A stretch of 64,000 nucleotides of DNA. Origin: Aliivibrio finisterrensis_A (GTDB lineage: Bacteria > Pseudomonadota > Gammaproteobacteria > Enterobacterales > Vibrionaceae). The notes beneath the pieces were generated by a model. That model had not been told where the DNA came from. It ran no database searches and was given only the letters and a program-made list of their open reading frames with translations. The stretch's first letter is position 1, and each line of letters starts with the position of its first letter. A program made the translations under genes and the position numbers. The DNA lies in NCBI RefSeq assembly GCF_004167675.1, contig NZ_SEZQ01000014.1. One strand, 5' to 3'. Positions 1 to 8,124 of the stretch are shown here, piece after piece.

Positions 1-122
1 TGGCTTCCTTCAGACCCCACCGTTGGCCAGTGACGCCCTTGCCATTCAGATTGTCTTCCCCTTAGTCGGGGTGACTCTGCTTTCTTGCAAGCAGACGGGT
101 TTGCCAGCTTTGCTGGGCAAAC
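1..122 (-). mobile_element. 5' end of a group IIC (bacterial class C) intron, cut by window edge
   Basis: Read on the minus strand from 122 downward, the sequence opens GTTTGCCCAGCA and later contains GTCTGAAGGAAGCC (around 2-15). Both resemble domain I of known group IIC introns such as the Oceanobacillus iheyensis intron (GTGTGCCCGGCA start, ATCTGAAGGAAGC inside), with AGAGTC and GCAAGGGCGTC blocks in the same order between them. It starts immediately after the T-run of a Rho-independent terminator, the known target of class C introns. The rest of the ribozyme and any reverse transcriptase lie outside the window. The comparison is from memory, not an alignment. Confidence 0.7.
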
Positions 123-152
123 AAAAAAGGGTCGACTTAATCGACCCTTTTC
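123..152 (-). terminator. Rho-independent terminator of the RND operon
   Basis: A perfect 7-bp stem (GGGTCGA at 129-135, TCGACCC at 141-147) with a 5-nt loop is flanked by six A on the left and four T on the right, so it can work in both directions. On the minus strand it follows the pump gene by about 55 nt and its T-run abuts the putative intron start at 122. Confidence 0.85.
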
Positions 153-205
153 ATTTGATATCATTAGCGGAATTCGTTAATGATTGCGTTTCTTTATTTT
201 TCAGT

Positions 206-3200
206 TTAGCTTACTTTGGTGTTTTCTTTACGCTCTCGTGGACTAAAGATGCGCTCTACAATAACGAAGAATAGCGGCACGAAGAAGATACCTAGGAAGG
301 TTGAACCCACCATACCACCAAGTACACCAGTACCGATCGCATTTTGTGCACCAGAACCTACACCCGAGCTAATTGCTAGCGGAACAACACCCAAACCAAA
401 CGCCAGTGACGTCATTAAAATTGGACGCAACCGTACACGTACAGCATGCAGCGTTGCTTCTCTTAAGCTTGCTCCTTTCTCGTAGTACTCTTTAGCAAAT
501 TCAACAATAAGAATCGCGTTCTTCGTTGCTAGACCAACCGTTGTCAATAGACCTACTTGGAAGAATACGTCGTTTGGCAAACCACGCATATTCATCGCTA
601 CAATCGCACCAACGACACCTAGCGGTACAACCAAAATAACCGCAATCGGTACAGACCAGCTTTCATATAGCGCAGCCAATACTAAGAATACAATTAAGAT
701 TGATAGTGCATATAGGGCTGGTGCTTGGTTGCCAGATAAACGCTCTTCGTATGACAGACCATTCCACTCAATACCGAAACCCGGTGGCAGTTGGGCCAAT
801 ATATTTTCGATATCAGCCATTGCTGCGCCCGTACTGTAACCTTGCGCTGGTGAACCTTGAATATTGACTGACGGTAAACCATTGAAACGCTCTAGACGTG
901 GTGGACCAAATTCCCAAGAACCCGTTGCAAATGCCGAAAATGGCACCATTTCACCCGAGCTGTTGCGCACGAACCACTTATCAAGATCATCAGGTTGCAT
1001 ACGGTACTGGTCTTCACCTTGTAGCATGACTTTCTTAATACGACCACGATCGATAAAGTCGTTTACGTATGCCCCCCCCCATGCAGACCCTAACACTGAG
1101 TTTACTTCCGCAATGTTCAGATTCAATGCACGCAGTTTACTGTGATCGATGTGAAGCTGATAAATCGGCGCTTCTTCTTGACCATTCGGACGAACACCAA
1201 CAAGATTTGGATTTTGCGCAGCCATACCAAGAAGTTGGTTACGTGCCGCAATCAATGCGTCATGTCCATTGCCACTACGATCTTGTAGGTAGAAATCAAA
1301 ACCACCCGCATTACCAAGCTCCATTACTGCAGGCGGAACAAAAGCAAATACCATCGCTTCTTTGATCTGCATGAATGTACCCATTGCACGGTTAGCCACT
1401 GATTGAACGTCAGTACCTTCAGCTGTACGCTCATCCCATGGTTTGAGGTTGATAAACGCCATACCCATGTTTTGACCCATACCCGCGAAACTAAATCCTG
1501 CTACAGAAAAAACCGATTCAACGGATTCAGCTTCATCTGTGTTGAGGTAGTTTTCTATCTTATCCAACACTTTTATGGTGCTTTCTTGAGATGAGTTCGT
1601 CGGCAAGATGGCTTGCACAAACATAACGCCTTGGTCTTCTTCTGGCAGGAATGCCGTTGGCATACGTAGGAATAAGAAACCAGTCACAGCCGTGATCGCA
1701 GCGAAAATCATAAACATACGCCCCGTACGCTTAATGATGCTTCCGACTCCAGATTCATAACGATTAGTCCAACGCTCAAACCAACGGTTAAATGCACCAA
1801 AGAAACCTTTATCCGTGTAAGCGTGGCCTTTTTCTACCTGTTTAAGCATAGTCGCACAAAGTGCAGGTGTTAGAACCATCGCTACCAATACCGATAGTGC
1901 CATCGCTGATACGATGGTTATCGAGAATTGACGGTAGATGACGCCGGTAGAACCTGACATGAAAGCCATAGGTACGAATACCGCAGACAGCGTTAGACCA
2001 ATACCAATCAATGCGCCCGTGATCTGATCCATTGATTTCCGGGTTGCTTCCAAAGGCGTACAGCCTTCTTCCGACATGATACGTTCAACGTTTTCGACAA
2101 CAACGATCGCATCATCGACCAACAAACCAATGGCTAGAACCATTGCAAACATAGTCAACATGTTGACCGAGAAGCCCGCCGCCGCCAAGATACCAAAGGT
2201 ACCCAACAGTACAACCGGTACCGCAATCATAGGGATCACGGTTGCGCGGAAGTTCTGTAAGAACAAGTACATGATAACGAACACCAATACGATTGCTTCA
2301 ATTAGTGTCATCACAACACTTTGAATCGAACTGCTTACGAACGGTGTTGTATCAAAAGGCACAGCCATTACTAACCCTGGAGGAAAGAACTCTTTCAGTT
2401 CATTCATTCGCTCCATCACGGCATCCTTGGTATCCAAGGCATTTGCACCACTTGCTAACTGAATCGCCAAACCAGACGCGACCTTACCATTGTAAAAACC
2501 TTGGACCATGTAGCTTTCAGCGCCTTTCTCAACTTTTGCCACGTCACTCAGCAATACTTGTGCACCGGTCGAATCCGATTTCAAGACAATATCGCTGAAT
2601 TCTTCTGGTGTTTGTAAAAGTGATTGAGACGAAATTGTGGCGTTTAGTTCTTGGCCTTTCACTGACGGTGCAGCACCCAGTTGACCTGCTGACACCTGAG
2701 CATTCTGCTCACGAATCGCACCAATTACATCATTAGTGGTCAGGTTGTACTGGTTAAGCTTGAGTGGATCAAGCCAGATTCGCATCGCGTATGGAGCACC
2801 AAACACCTGAAGATCACCCACACCCGCCACACGGCTAATCGGGTCTTGAATGTTAGATACAACATAATCGCCAATATCAGCGGTATCCATGCTGTCATCT
2901 TCAGAAACAAAGGCGGCAACCATTAAGAAGCCACTACTTGCTTTGTTTACGCTGATACCTTGTGATTGTACGACTTGAGGTAGCAAAGGCATCGCCAATT
3001 GCAACTTGTTCTGAACTTGAACTTGAGCAATGTCGATATCCGCTTCAGCGTTAAACGTCAGTGTAATTGTTGCGTTACCAAAACTATCACTTTGTGCTGA
3101 TATATAGCGCAAATGGTCAAGACCTGTCATTCTCTGTTCAATAACCTGAGTCACCGAATCTTCAACAGTTTTGGCAGAAGCACCAGGATAGTTTGCACTG

Positions 3201-3334
3201 ACTACTACAGTAGGTGGTGCAATTGTTGGATACTGCGATACCGGCAGAGTGCTGATAGACAACACACCTGCCAACATGATGATAATCGCAATAACCCATG
3301 CAAAGATCGGTCGATCTATGAAATAACGAGCCAT
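206..3334 (-). CDS. RND efflux pump permease (HAE1 family, AcrB-like)
   Basis: This 1042-residue protein has the length and layout of AcrB: an N-terminal transmembrane helix, two periplasmic porter/docking loops and a central helix bundle. The proton-relay pair D407-D408 is visible in GLLVDDAIVVVENVER, at the same numbers as E. coli AcrB. It is expected to pump hydrophobic drugs, bile salts or detergents out of the inner membrane and periplasm using the proton gradient, with an adaptor and a TolC-type channel. It lies 12 nt downstream of the adaptor gene, so the two are co-transcribed; no outer-membrane channel or regulator is adjacent. A run of nine G on the coding strand (1072-1080) crosses codons 752-755 of the second porter loop. 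Confidence 0.95.
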   Translation of the reverse strand: MARYFIDRPIFAWVIAIIIMLAGVLSISTLPVSQYPTIAPPTVVVSANYPGASAKTVEDSVTQVIEQRMTGLDHLRYISAQSDSFGNATITLTFNAEADIDIAQVQVQNKLQLAMPLLPQVVQSQGISVNKASSGFLMVAAFVSEDDSMDTADIGDYVVSNIQDPISRVAGVGDLQVFGAPYAMRIWLDPLKLNQYNLTTNDVIGAIREQNAQVSAGQLGAAPSVKGQELNATISSQSLLQTPEEFSDIVLKSDSTGAQVLLSDVAKVEKGAESYMVQGFYNGKVASGLAIQLASGANALDTKDAVMERMNELKEFFPPGLVMAVPFDTTPFVSSSIQSVVMTLIEAIVLVFVIMYLFLQNFRATVIPMIAVPVVLLGTFGILAAAGFSVNMLTMFAMVLAIGLLVDDAIVVVENVERIMSEEGCTPLEATRKSMDQITGALIGIGLTLSAVFVPMAFMSGSTGVIYRQFSITIVSAMALSVLVAMVLTPALCATMLKQVEKGHAYTDKGFFGAFNRWFERWTNRYESGVGSIIKRTGRMFMIFAAITAVTGFLFLRMPTAFLPEEDQGVMFVQAILPTNSSQESTIKVLDKIENYLNTDEAESVESVFSVAGFSFAGMGQNMGMAFINLKPWDERTAEGTDVQSVANRAMGTFMQIKEAMVFAFVPPAVMELGNAGGFDFYLQDRSGNGHDALIAARNQLLGMAAQNPNLVGVRPNGQEEAPIYQLHIDHSKLRALNLNIAEVNSVLGSAWGGAYVNDFIDRGRIKKVMLQGEDQYRMQPDDLDKWFVRNSSGEMVPFSAFATGSWEFGPPRLERFNGLPSVNIQGSPAQGYSTGAAMADIENILAQLPPGFGIEWNGLSYEERLSGNQAPALYALSILIVFLVLAALYESWSVPIAVILVVPLGVVGAIVAMNMRGLPNDVFFQVGLLTTVGLATKNAILIVEFAKEYYEKGASLREATLHAVRVRLRPILMTSLAFGLGVVPLAISSGVGSGAQNAIGTGVLGGMVGSTFLGIFFVPLFFVIVERIFSPRERKENTKVS

Positions 3335-3346
3335 GTTGAGTTCCTG

Positions 3347-4489
3347 TTAGCTTGCTTGAGCATCGCTCATAACTGAGGGAGCAACTACAGCGCCTGGACG
3401 AATTTTCTGTAACCCTTCCACTACGATTTTGTCACCTTCTTTCAGGCCTGAAGTCACCAACCATTGATGGTTAATTGCTTCTGCGGTCGTTACGATGCGC
3501 GCCTCTATTTTGTTTTCTACATCCACAACCATCGCTATCGCTTGACCACGTGGGTTACGCGTAATTGCTTTTTGTGGTACTAGAATAGCCTCTGGATCAG
3601 TACCCACAGTGACGATAGCACGTACGAACATACCAGGAAGTAACATGCTATCTGGGTTCGGGAATTCCGCACGTAGCGTTACTGCGCCCGTCGATTCATT
3701 AACGGTCACTTCAGCAAATTTCATTGACCCTTTGTGCTGGTAAACGCTACCGTCTTCAAGAATCAAATGTACTTCTGCCGTTTCAGGCTGATGAAGCTGA
3801 CCGCTCGCAATACGTTGCTTTAGACGTAGCATTTGTGTGCTTGACTGCGCGATATCGATATTGATTGGATTAAGTAGCGAAATTTTTGCTAGTGCCTGGC
3901 CTTGGTTAGCCGTTAAAAGAGCACCTGCTGTTACACTTGATTTACCAATCTGGCCCGAAATCGGAGCTGCCACTTTCGTGTATGCAAGATTAATTTCTGC
4001 GTTATTAATTGCCGCTTTAGCAACTGCTACACTTGCTTGTGCTTCTAGGTAAGCAGCTTGAGCTTGATCAAAATCTTGTTGGCTGATTGCTTTGGTTTTT
4101 AACAGTTCTTTAAAACGTTTTGCTGTCGCACCCGTTGATGCTAATGCTGCTTCTGCTCGTTTTAATTCAGCTTTTGTACTGATCAATGCCGCTTTATAAG
4201 TTGCATCATCAATCTGATATAGCGACTGGCCTTGCTCAACGTAACCACCTTCAATAAAGCTACGCTCCAGTACAATACCATTTACCTGCGGACGAACTTC
4301 TGCTTCCATATAGGCACGGCTTCGACCTGGCAATTCCATGGTAATTACTTGAGGTTGGCTCTTCAGTTCAATGATATTAACAGGAACAGCTTGAACGCCT
4401 TCTTGTGGTGCAGCGTGTGATGAAATATCACAGCCAGAAATCCACAGAGCAGCAGCTATCGCCGAAGCAATCCTAAGTTTATTGTTCAT
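3347..4489 (-). CDS. RND efflux periplasmic adaptor (membrane fusion) lipoprotein
   Basis: The 380-residue protein belongs to the HlyD/AcrA adaptor family. It has a lipoprotein signal ending in the lipobox ISGC with Cys20. Asp21 at position +2 is the Lol-avoidance residue in enterics and suggests anchoring in the inner membrane, as in AcrA. The middle holds the lipoyl half-motifs and a Lys/Glu/Ala-rich coiled-coil hairpin (about residues 100-170), followed by beta-barrel and membrane-proximal domains. It should link the pump encoded just downstream to an outer-membrane channel encoded elsewhere. The start is an ATG preceded by a GGAGATT Shine-Dalgarno. Confidence 0.93.
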   Translation of the reverse strand: MNNKLRIASAIAAALWISGCDISSHAAPQEGVQAVPVNIIELKSQPQVITMELPGRSRAYMEAEVRPQVNGIVLERSFIEGGYVEQGQSLYQIDDATYKAALISTKAELKRAEAALASTGATAKRFKELLKTKAISQQDFDQAQAAYLEAQASVAVAKAAINNAEINLAYTKVAAPISGQIGKSSVTAGALLTANQGQALAKISLLNPINIDIAQSSTQMLRLKQRIASGQLHQPETAEVHLILEDGSVYQHKGSMKFAEVTVNESTGAVTLRAEFPNPDSMLLPGMFVRAIVTVGTDPEAILVPQKAITRNPRGQAIAMVVDVENKIEARIVTTAEAINHQWLVTSGLKEGDKIVVEGLQKIRPGAVVAPSVMSDAQAS

Positions 4490-5052
4490 TTAATCTCCAA
4501 TATAAACACATTACAACTCGAGCGAAAATAAGTGTACCGTTGTAAATCATTGTCAGGTAAATCCCAATGCTAACAATTTAATACAGCATACTTTTAAGAA
4601 TTAGAATAAACGCTAGAGTGCAATTTTCTTTTTACTATCCACCTGGTAAGTAAGTGCGGTAAATATGCCACAATTTGAAAAATCAATGTAGATAAAAATA
4701 CTATAAATAAGCATAAAATAGTCAAAACATTCATATCGTCAAAAAATTCAAGGCATAATCCTAATAATTAAGATTAATTGTTTTTGTAAATGCATTTACC
4801 TCTTGCTTAAACAAAATAACTGTGTACAAAGACTGCAATTGTTAATCTTATACAAAATATCAACAATAACGCTTAAGCTGTTGATTTAAAATCAAAAAAC
4901 AATACAACCGATTGATTATCATAATTAATTACAAATATTCCATTGACGAAACCATTTTATTTTAGAATAAAAAATTAACGGCACCATAATATGGGCATAG
5001 AGTTAAATCTACACTGTAATACGTTTCATTTTTAGTCAAAAATAGCATCGCT
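4490..5052. other. Long AT-rich non-coding stretch upstream of the efflux operon
   Basis: No convincing gene is seen here. The stretch is strongly AT-rich, with many A/T runs, and holds a perfect 14-bp palindrome GTAAATGCATTTAC at 4786-4799 that could be a regulator site. The efflux operon promoter must lie within it, but several TATAAT-like strings make a single choice unsafe. Confidence 0.5.
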
Positions 5053-5433
5053 ATGTATCTTCAAAAAGTGGTTTTAATTAAAGTAAAATATCAGCATAAA
5101 TCAGAGGATTTATCTCAAATATTTATCACGGGGTTAACCCTCATGATCGGCTGACTATTCCAAGTTGGAGATCGAGTAACGTTTGAAGGGCATTATGGGG
5201 ATATCATTACCATTGGTTTACGCTTCGTACGAATGCAAACTCTTAATGATGATATTATTACTGCATCTAATAAAAATTTTTAAATACCGCAGTGATGATT
5301 GGAAACTATGGTGAAATTAATATGAAGGTCGCTATATCTACTTATCAAAGCCTGTAGTGGCCTTAGTTAAACAAGCGATAATTATCTACCTCAAACCATT
5401 GCTATTCAAAATAAATAAGTCTTCTTTTTCTTA
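5053..5433 (+). pseudogene. Decayed small-conductance mechanosensitive channel (MscS family) gene
   Basis: Conceptual translation from ATG 5053 gives, after an in-frame TGA at 5152, the MscS beta-domain signature: FQVGDRVTFEGHYGD followed by VRMQTLNDD and SNKNF. The reading then shifts by one base at the T-run near 5278-5282 and continues as NTAVMIGNYGEINM, matching the usual MscS segment after the conserved PNN-type motif. A further stop and shift occur near 5354, after which a VALVKQAIIIYLKP-like tail can be read. At least three lesions and a missing transmembrane N-terminus make it non-functional. The family call rests on motif memory. Confidence 0.7.
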
Positions 5434-5438
5434 CTGAC

Positions 5439-5469
5439 AAAAAGTAGGTAGAGACCATCTCTCTACCTA
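5439..5469 (-). terminator. Terminator of the 2OG oxygenase gene
   Basis: A perfect 10-bp stem TAGGTAGAGA/TCTCTACCTA with a 5-nt loop lies 12 nt downstream of the oxygenase stop. It is followed on the minus strand by a T5 run after two bases. Confidence 0.85.
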
Positions 5470-5480
5470 TTAATTCTAAT

Positions 5481-6320
5481 CTAAATAACACCTAGCTCAC
5501 GTAAGCGTTCCATTAAGTAACTATTAGCAGTATGGCGATCAGACAATACAACTTCAGGTTTTGGATGTAAAAACAGCGGCAAAGAGATACGAGATTTCGT
5601 TTTATCTGCACCTTCTGGGTTAATCACTCGGTGCGTCGTCGATGGGTAATAACCCCCTGACGCTTCTTGCAACATATCACCAATATTAATGATTAGGTTA
5701 CCAAAATCACAAGGTACATCTAACCAATCACCTTCTTTAGTCTTAACTTGTAAACCTGGCTCATTCGCGGCAGGAAGCACTGTTAATAAGTTAATGTCTT
5801 CATGTGCACCTGCTCGGATAGCACCAAGCTCCTCATCGCCTTCTAACGGTGGGTAATGCAGAACACGAAGCAATGTCTTATCACTTTGCTCTACCATGCT
5901 AGATAATGATTGAGAGTACAGTGCAGAAACCTCTTCCGGAGAGTGTACTTCAACCCAAGATAATAACTCACTAGCAAGTACATTAGCGTTATCGTAATAC
6001 TCTTGAATTTGAGCTTTCAATTGAGCAGGACATTGGCCTGTTGGGTAATAATGATAGTACTCTTTAATGTCTTTTTTAGTGTGCCCTTTTGCGACTTCTG
6101 ATACCGATGCAGGGAAAAAGCCATCTTGAGTGTCTACATTAAACTGGAAGTTTTCTTTATCTTTGCTGTTAAAGAATGCATACCAATTGTCGTAGATGCT
6201 TTGTACAAGCTCTTGTTGAATCGGATGATTTTTTAACACGCCAAATCCTGTCTCACGCAGTGATTTAACAAACAGCTCTGCTGCATTCTCAGCAGTGTAA
6301 TCAATTGCTTCTAATTTCAT
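5481..6320 (-). CDS. Isopenicillin N synthase-like 2-oxoglutarate/Fe(II) oxygenase
   Basis: The 279-residue protein has a DIOX_N-type N-terminal domain and a C-terminal double-stranded beta-helix. The iron triad H173-x-D175 (GAHEDINLL) and H230 (STTHRVINP) is complete, and R244-x-S246 should bind the 2-oxoglutarate carboxylate. Enzymes of this family hydroxylate or desaturate small molecules; the substrate cannot be told from the sequence. It appears to be a single-gene unit with its own terminator and a 257-nt AT-rich upstream gap. Confidence 0.88.
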   Translation of the reverse strand: MKLEAIDYTAENAAELFVKSLRETGFGVLKNHPIQQELVQSIYDNWYAFFNSKDKENFQFNVDTQDGFFPASVSEVAKGHTKKDIKEYYHYYPTGQCPAQLKAQIQEYYDNANVLASELLSWVEVHSPEEVSALYSQSLSSMVEQSDKTLLRVLHYPPLEGDEELGAIRAGAHEDINLLTVLPAANEPGLQVKTKEGDWLDVPCDFGNLIINIGDMLQEASGGYYPSTTHRVINPEGADKTKSRISLPLFLHPKPEVVLSDRHTANSYLMERLRELGVI

Positions 6321-6577
6321 AATTATTATCTTATCGTTGGCTGACTGGTTTTTATAATGTGTTTTTATAATGTACCGTTAAATTGTATTAAGATGAGCAG
6401 AGAGCCTCAAGCGCTAATGTCTAAAAACAGACAACAATTCGTTTACACATAGAAACACAACTATTCTGTGCAACAACAATGAAGTATTGATAAATAAAAT
6501 GAAGGGATAAATGAGGAGATATTGCCCAACTATCGATTGAAAACAGCGGGCAATTTTTAAATTTTGATGGTGTAGAT

Positions 6578-6877
6578 CTACCTTGGTAACGGCTCTAAAA
6601 TTCCATTTCTAACTAAGCCACGGCGAACGTTTTTGCAAAGTTTAGCGAACTTATCAATCTCAGAAAAATTGGGCGTTTCACCACGCTCAATATAAGATTC
6701 CCAATACAATAATTCACTTTCAACTAGCTCTATCAATTTACGTGGGCAACCAACACAAGTATCACCGCATATCTGAGCTTCAGGCGCATCAAATGGAAAG
6801 TCAGCTTTTACCAACTCAATGATGTTACGCATTGCCGTTTTTAGGTCAGGCTTTTGTGTTTTTAGTTTATTGGTCAT
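6578..6877 (-). CDS. Small cysteine-containing protein coupled to YcgN-like gene
   Basis: This 99-residue protein of unknown function has a C37-x3-C41-x2-C44 cluster (CGDTCVGCP) plus C81, enough for one metal or Fe-S site. The rest looks helical with no signal or membrane segment. Its ATG overlaps the stop codon of the upstream YcgN-like gene (TAATG), which implies translational coupling and joint function. I do not recognise a named family. Confidence 0.75.
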   Translation of the reverse strand: MTNKLKTQKPDLKTAMRNIIELVKADFPFDAPEAQICGDTCVGCPRKLIELVESELLYWESYIERGETPNFSEIDKFAKLCKNVRRGLVRNGILEPLPR

Positions 6878-7317
6878 TAGCTTCTATGAGGGTGATTTGT
6901 AATATGGTCTTCCCAATTTTTCACATCAATCGCATAAACAACCTTGTTTCTTACGCTTTCGCCAGCAGCATGCATTGCTGATTTAGACCCAGTGATCAAC
7001 GGGTGCCACTCAGGGAGTGTATTTCCTTCAGCCAATAGACGGTATGCACACGTCACTGGTAACCAGTTAAATTCAGCGATGTTTTCACGGCTTAGTTTTA
7101 GGCAGTTTTCACCTGAAGTAAAACGCTTAGGATAATCTTTGCACGAACACGTTTTACTGTTTAACCAGCTACATGCCACGTTAGTGTAGTAAACCTCATC
7201 TGTATCTTCATCCATTAACTTGTGTAGACAGCACTTACCACAGCCGTCACAAAGAGATTCCCACTCTTGCTCTGTCATTTCTTCTAATTTTTTTTGTTGC
7301 CAAAATTGCTCTGTCAT
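6877..7317 (-). CDS. YcgN family cysteine cluster protein (UPF0260)
   Basis: The 146-residue form starting at ATG 7317 matches the E. coli YcgN family, which opens with a short acidic helix and the CxxCGxCC cluster (here C23, C26, C29, C30). Further cysteines are C49, C57, C59, C72 and C90, suggesting an iron or zinc cluster. An upstream in-frame ATG at 7449 would add 44 residues unlike the family, so I prefer 7317. The biochemical role is unknown. It overlaps the next gene by one base. Confidence 0.85.
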   Translation of the reverse strand: MTEQFWQQKKLEEMTEQEWESLCDGCGKCCLHKLMDEDTDEVYYTNVACSWLNSKTCSCKDYPKRFTSGENCLKLSRENIAEFNWLPVTCAYRLLAEGNTLPEWHPLITGSKSAMHAAGESVRNKVVYAIDVKNWEDHITNHPHRS

Positions 7318-7477
7318 TGCTTTACACTCGTTATGGGAAGAGGCGGTTTTATACCCATCTTGAGCTAAAAGTGCAAGTGGTTTACAGATCACATAATAAG
7401 AATACGGAGTTACTTTGACCTGAAAGGGGAAGAGTGCTATTTTGCGCATCCTTTAATTGATGCAATGAGATAGTGTT

Positions 7478-7729
7478 ATGGAATGTAGATTATATTGCGG
7501 AGCTTGCTGTATAGCCCCAAGTATTACGTCATTTATTCCGGGAATGCCTGATGGAAAACCTGCAGGAGTACGCTGCGTACAATTAAACGATGAGAACTTA
7601 TGTAAACTGTTTGGTCAGTCTGAACGCCCAAAGGTATGTCATCAATTTAAAGCTTGCCCTGATGTATGTGGGTCAACCCCAGAGCAAGCTATTCAAACCA
7701 TCACTGAACTAGAGTCAATGACGCTATAA
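7478..7729 (+). CDS. YkgJ-type cysteine cluster protein
   Basis: This 83-residue protein has nine cysteines: C3, C7, C10, C11, C33, C42, C54, C60 and C64. The YCGACC opening and C-x5-C spacing are those of the YkgJ/UPF0153 zinc- or iron-chelating family. It is divergent from the YcgN-like gene with 160 nt between the start codons, so two related cysteine-cluster proteins share one intergenic control region. Function is unknown. Confidence 0.8.
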   Translation: MECRLYCGACCIAPSITSFIPGMPDGKPAGVRCVQLNDENLCKLFGQSERPKVCHQFKACPDVCGSTPEQAIQTITELESMTL

Positions 7730-7747
7730 TTTTATGACGAAATTCGA

Positions 7748-7978
7748 TTACGATAATACGCGAATTACGTTTTGAATGTGTTCTGCAGTTTCAATACCGT
7801 GGTTTGTTAAGTAACCACCATCTTCTTGTGTTACCAATCCTTTACTGAAAAGACGCTTCATTGCTTCGATTGCTTCAGGTGCCGCGTCAGAATGTACTTT
7901 TAAACCCGATTGAGTGCTTTCTAGTGGGAATTGCTTGAGAAGGTTCATTTCTTCAATGATGTCTTTATTAAATGGCAT
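7748..7978 (-). CDS. TIGR02647 family protein
   Basis: The 76-residue protein matches what I recall of the TIGR02647 family, found in Vibrio, Photobacterium and Pseudomonas. It opens MPFNKDIIEEMNLLKQF and has a winged-helix-like ending in which a glycine-rich turn precedes YLTNHGIETAEH. No catalytic residue is evident. It may bind nucleic acid, but that is only inferred from the fold pattern. A good Shine-Dalgarno (GAGAG) precedes the ATG, and a terminator from the upstream gene separates it from the Tim44-domain gene. Confidence 0.75.
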   Translation of the reverse strand: MPFNKDIIEEMNLLKQFPLESTQSGLKVHSDAAPEAIEAMKRLFSKGLVTQEDGGYLTNHGIETAEHIQNVIRVLS

Positions 7979-8057
7979 AATTTTTCTCTCTTATTTATTA
8001 ACTGAATTCAGCATAGACTGTCTTTGAAATATTAAAACAGAGCTAGATCACACCTAT

Positions 8058-8091
8058 AAAAAATCCCCATAGGATTACTCTCTATGAGGAT
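8058..8091 (-). terminator. Terminator downstream of the Tim44-domain gene
   Basis: On the minus strand a 10-bp stem with one mismatch (ATCCTCATAG/CTATGGGGAT) is followed by T6. It ends the 8125-9018 transcript before the TIGR02647 gene. Confidence 0.75.
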
Positions 8092-8124
8092 GTTTTTTAA
8101 TCAGATTATTGTGTATTTAGACAG

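Noticed and set aside
23..274. Plus-strand 83-residue open frame at the left end
   Set aside because: It runs across the putative intron, a terminator and the end of the pump gene; it has no ribosome site and no recognisable protein.
3113..3376. Plus-strand open frame across the pump/adaptor junction
   Set aside because: It is antisense to two well-supported genes and has no coding signature.
7318..7449. N-terminal 44-residue extension of the YcgN-like protein
   Set aside because: It does not fit the family length, and ATG 7317 gives the expected N-terminus.
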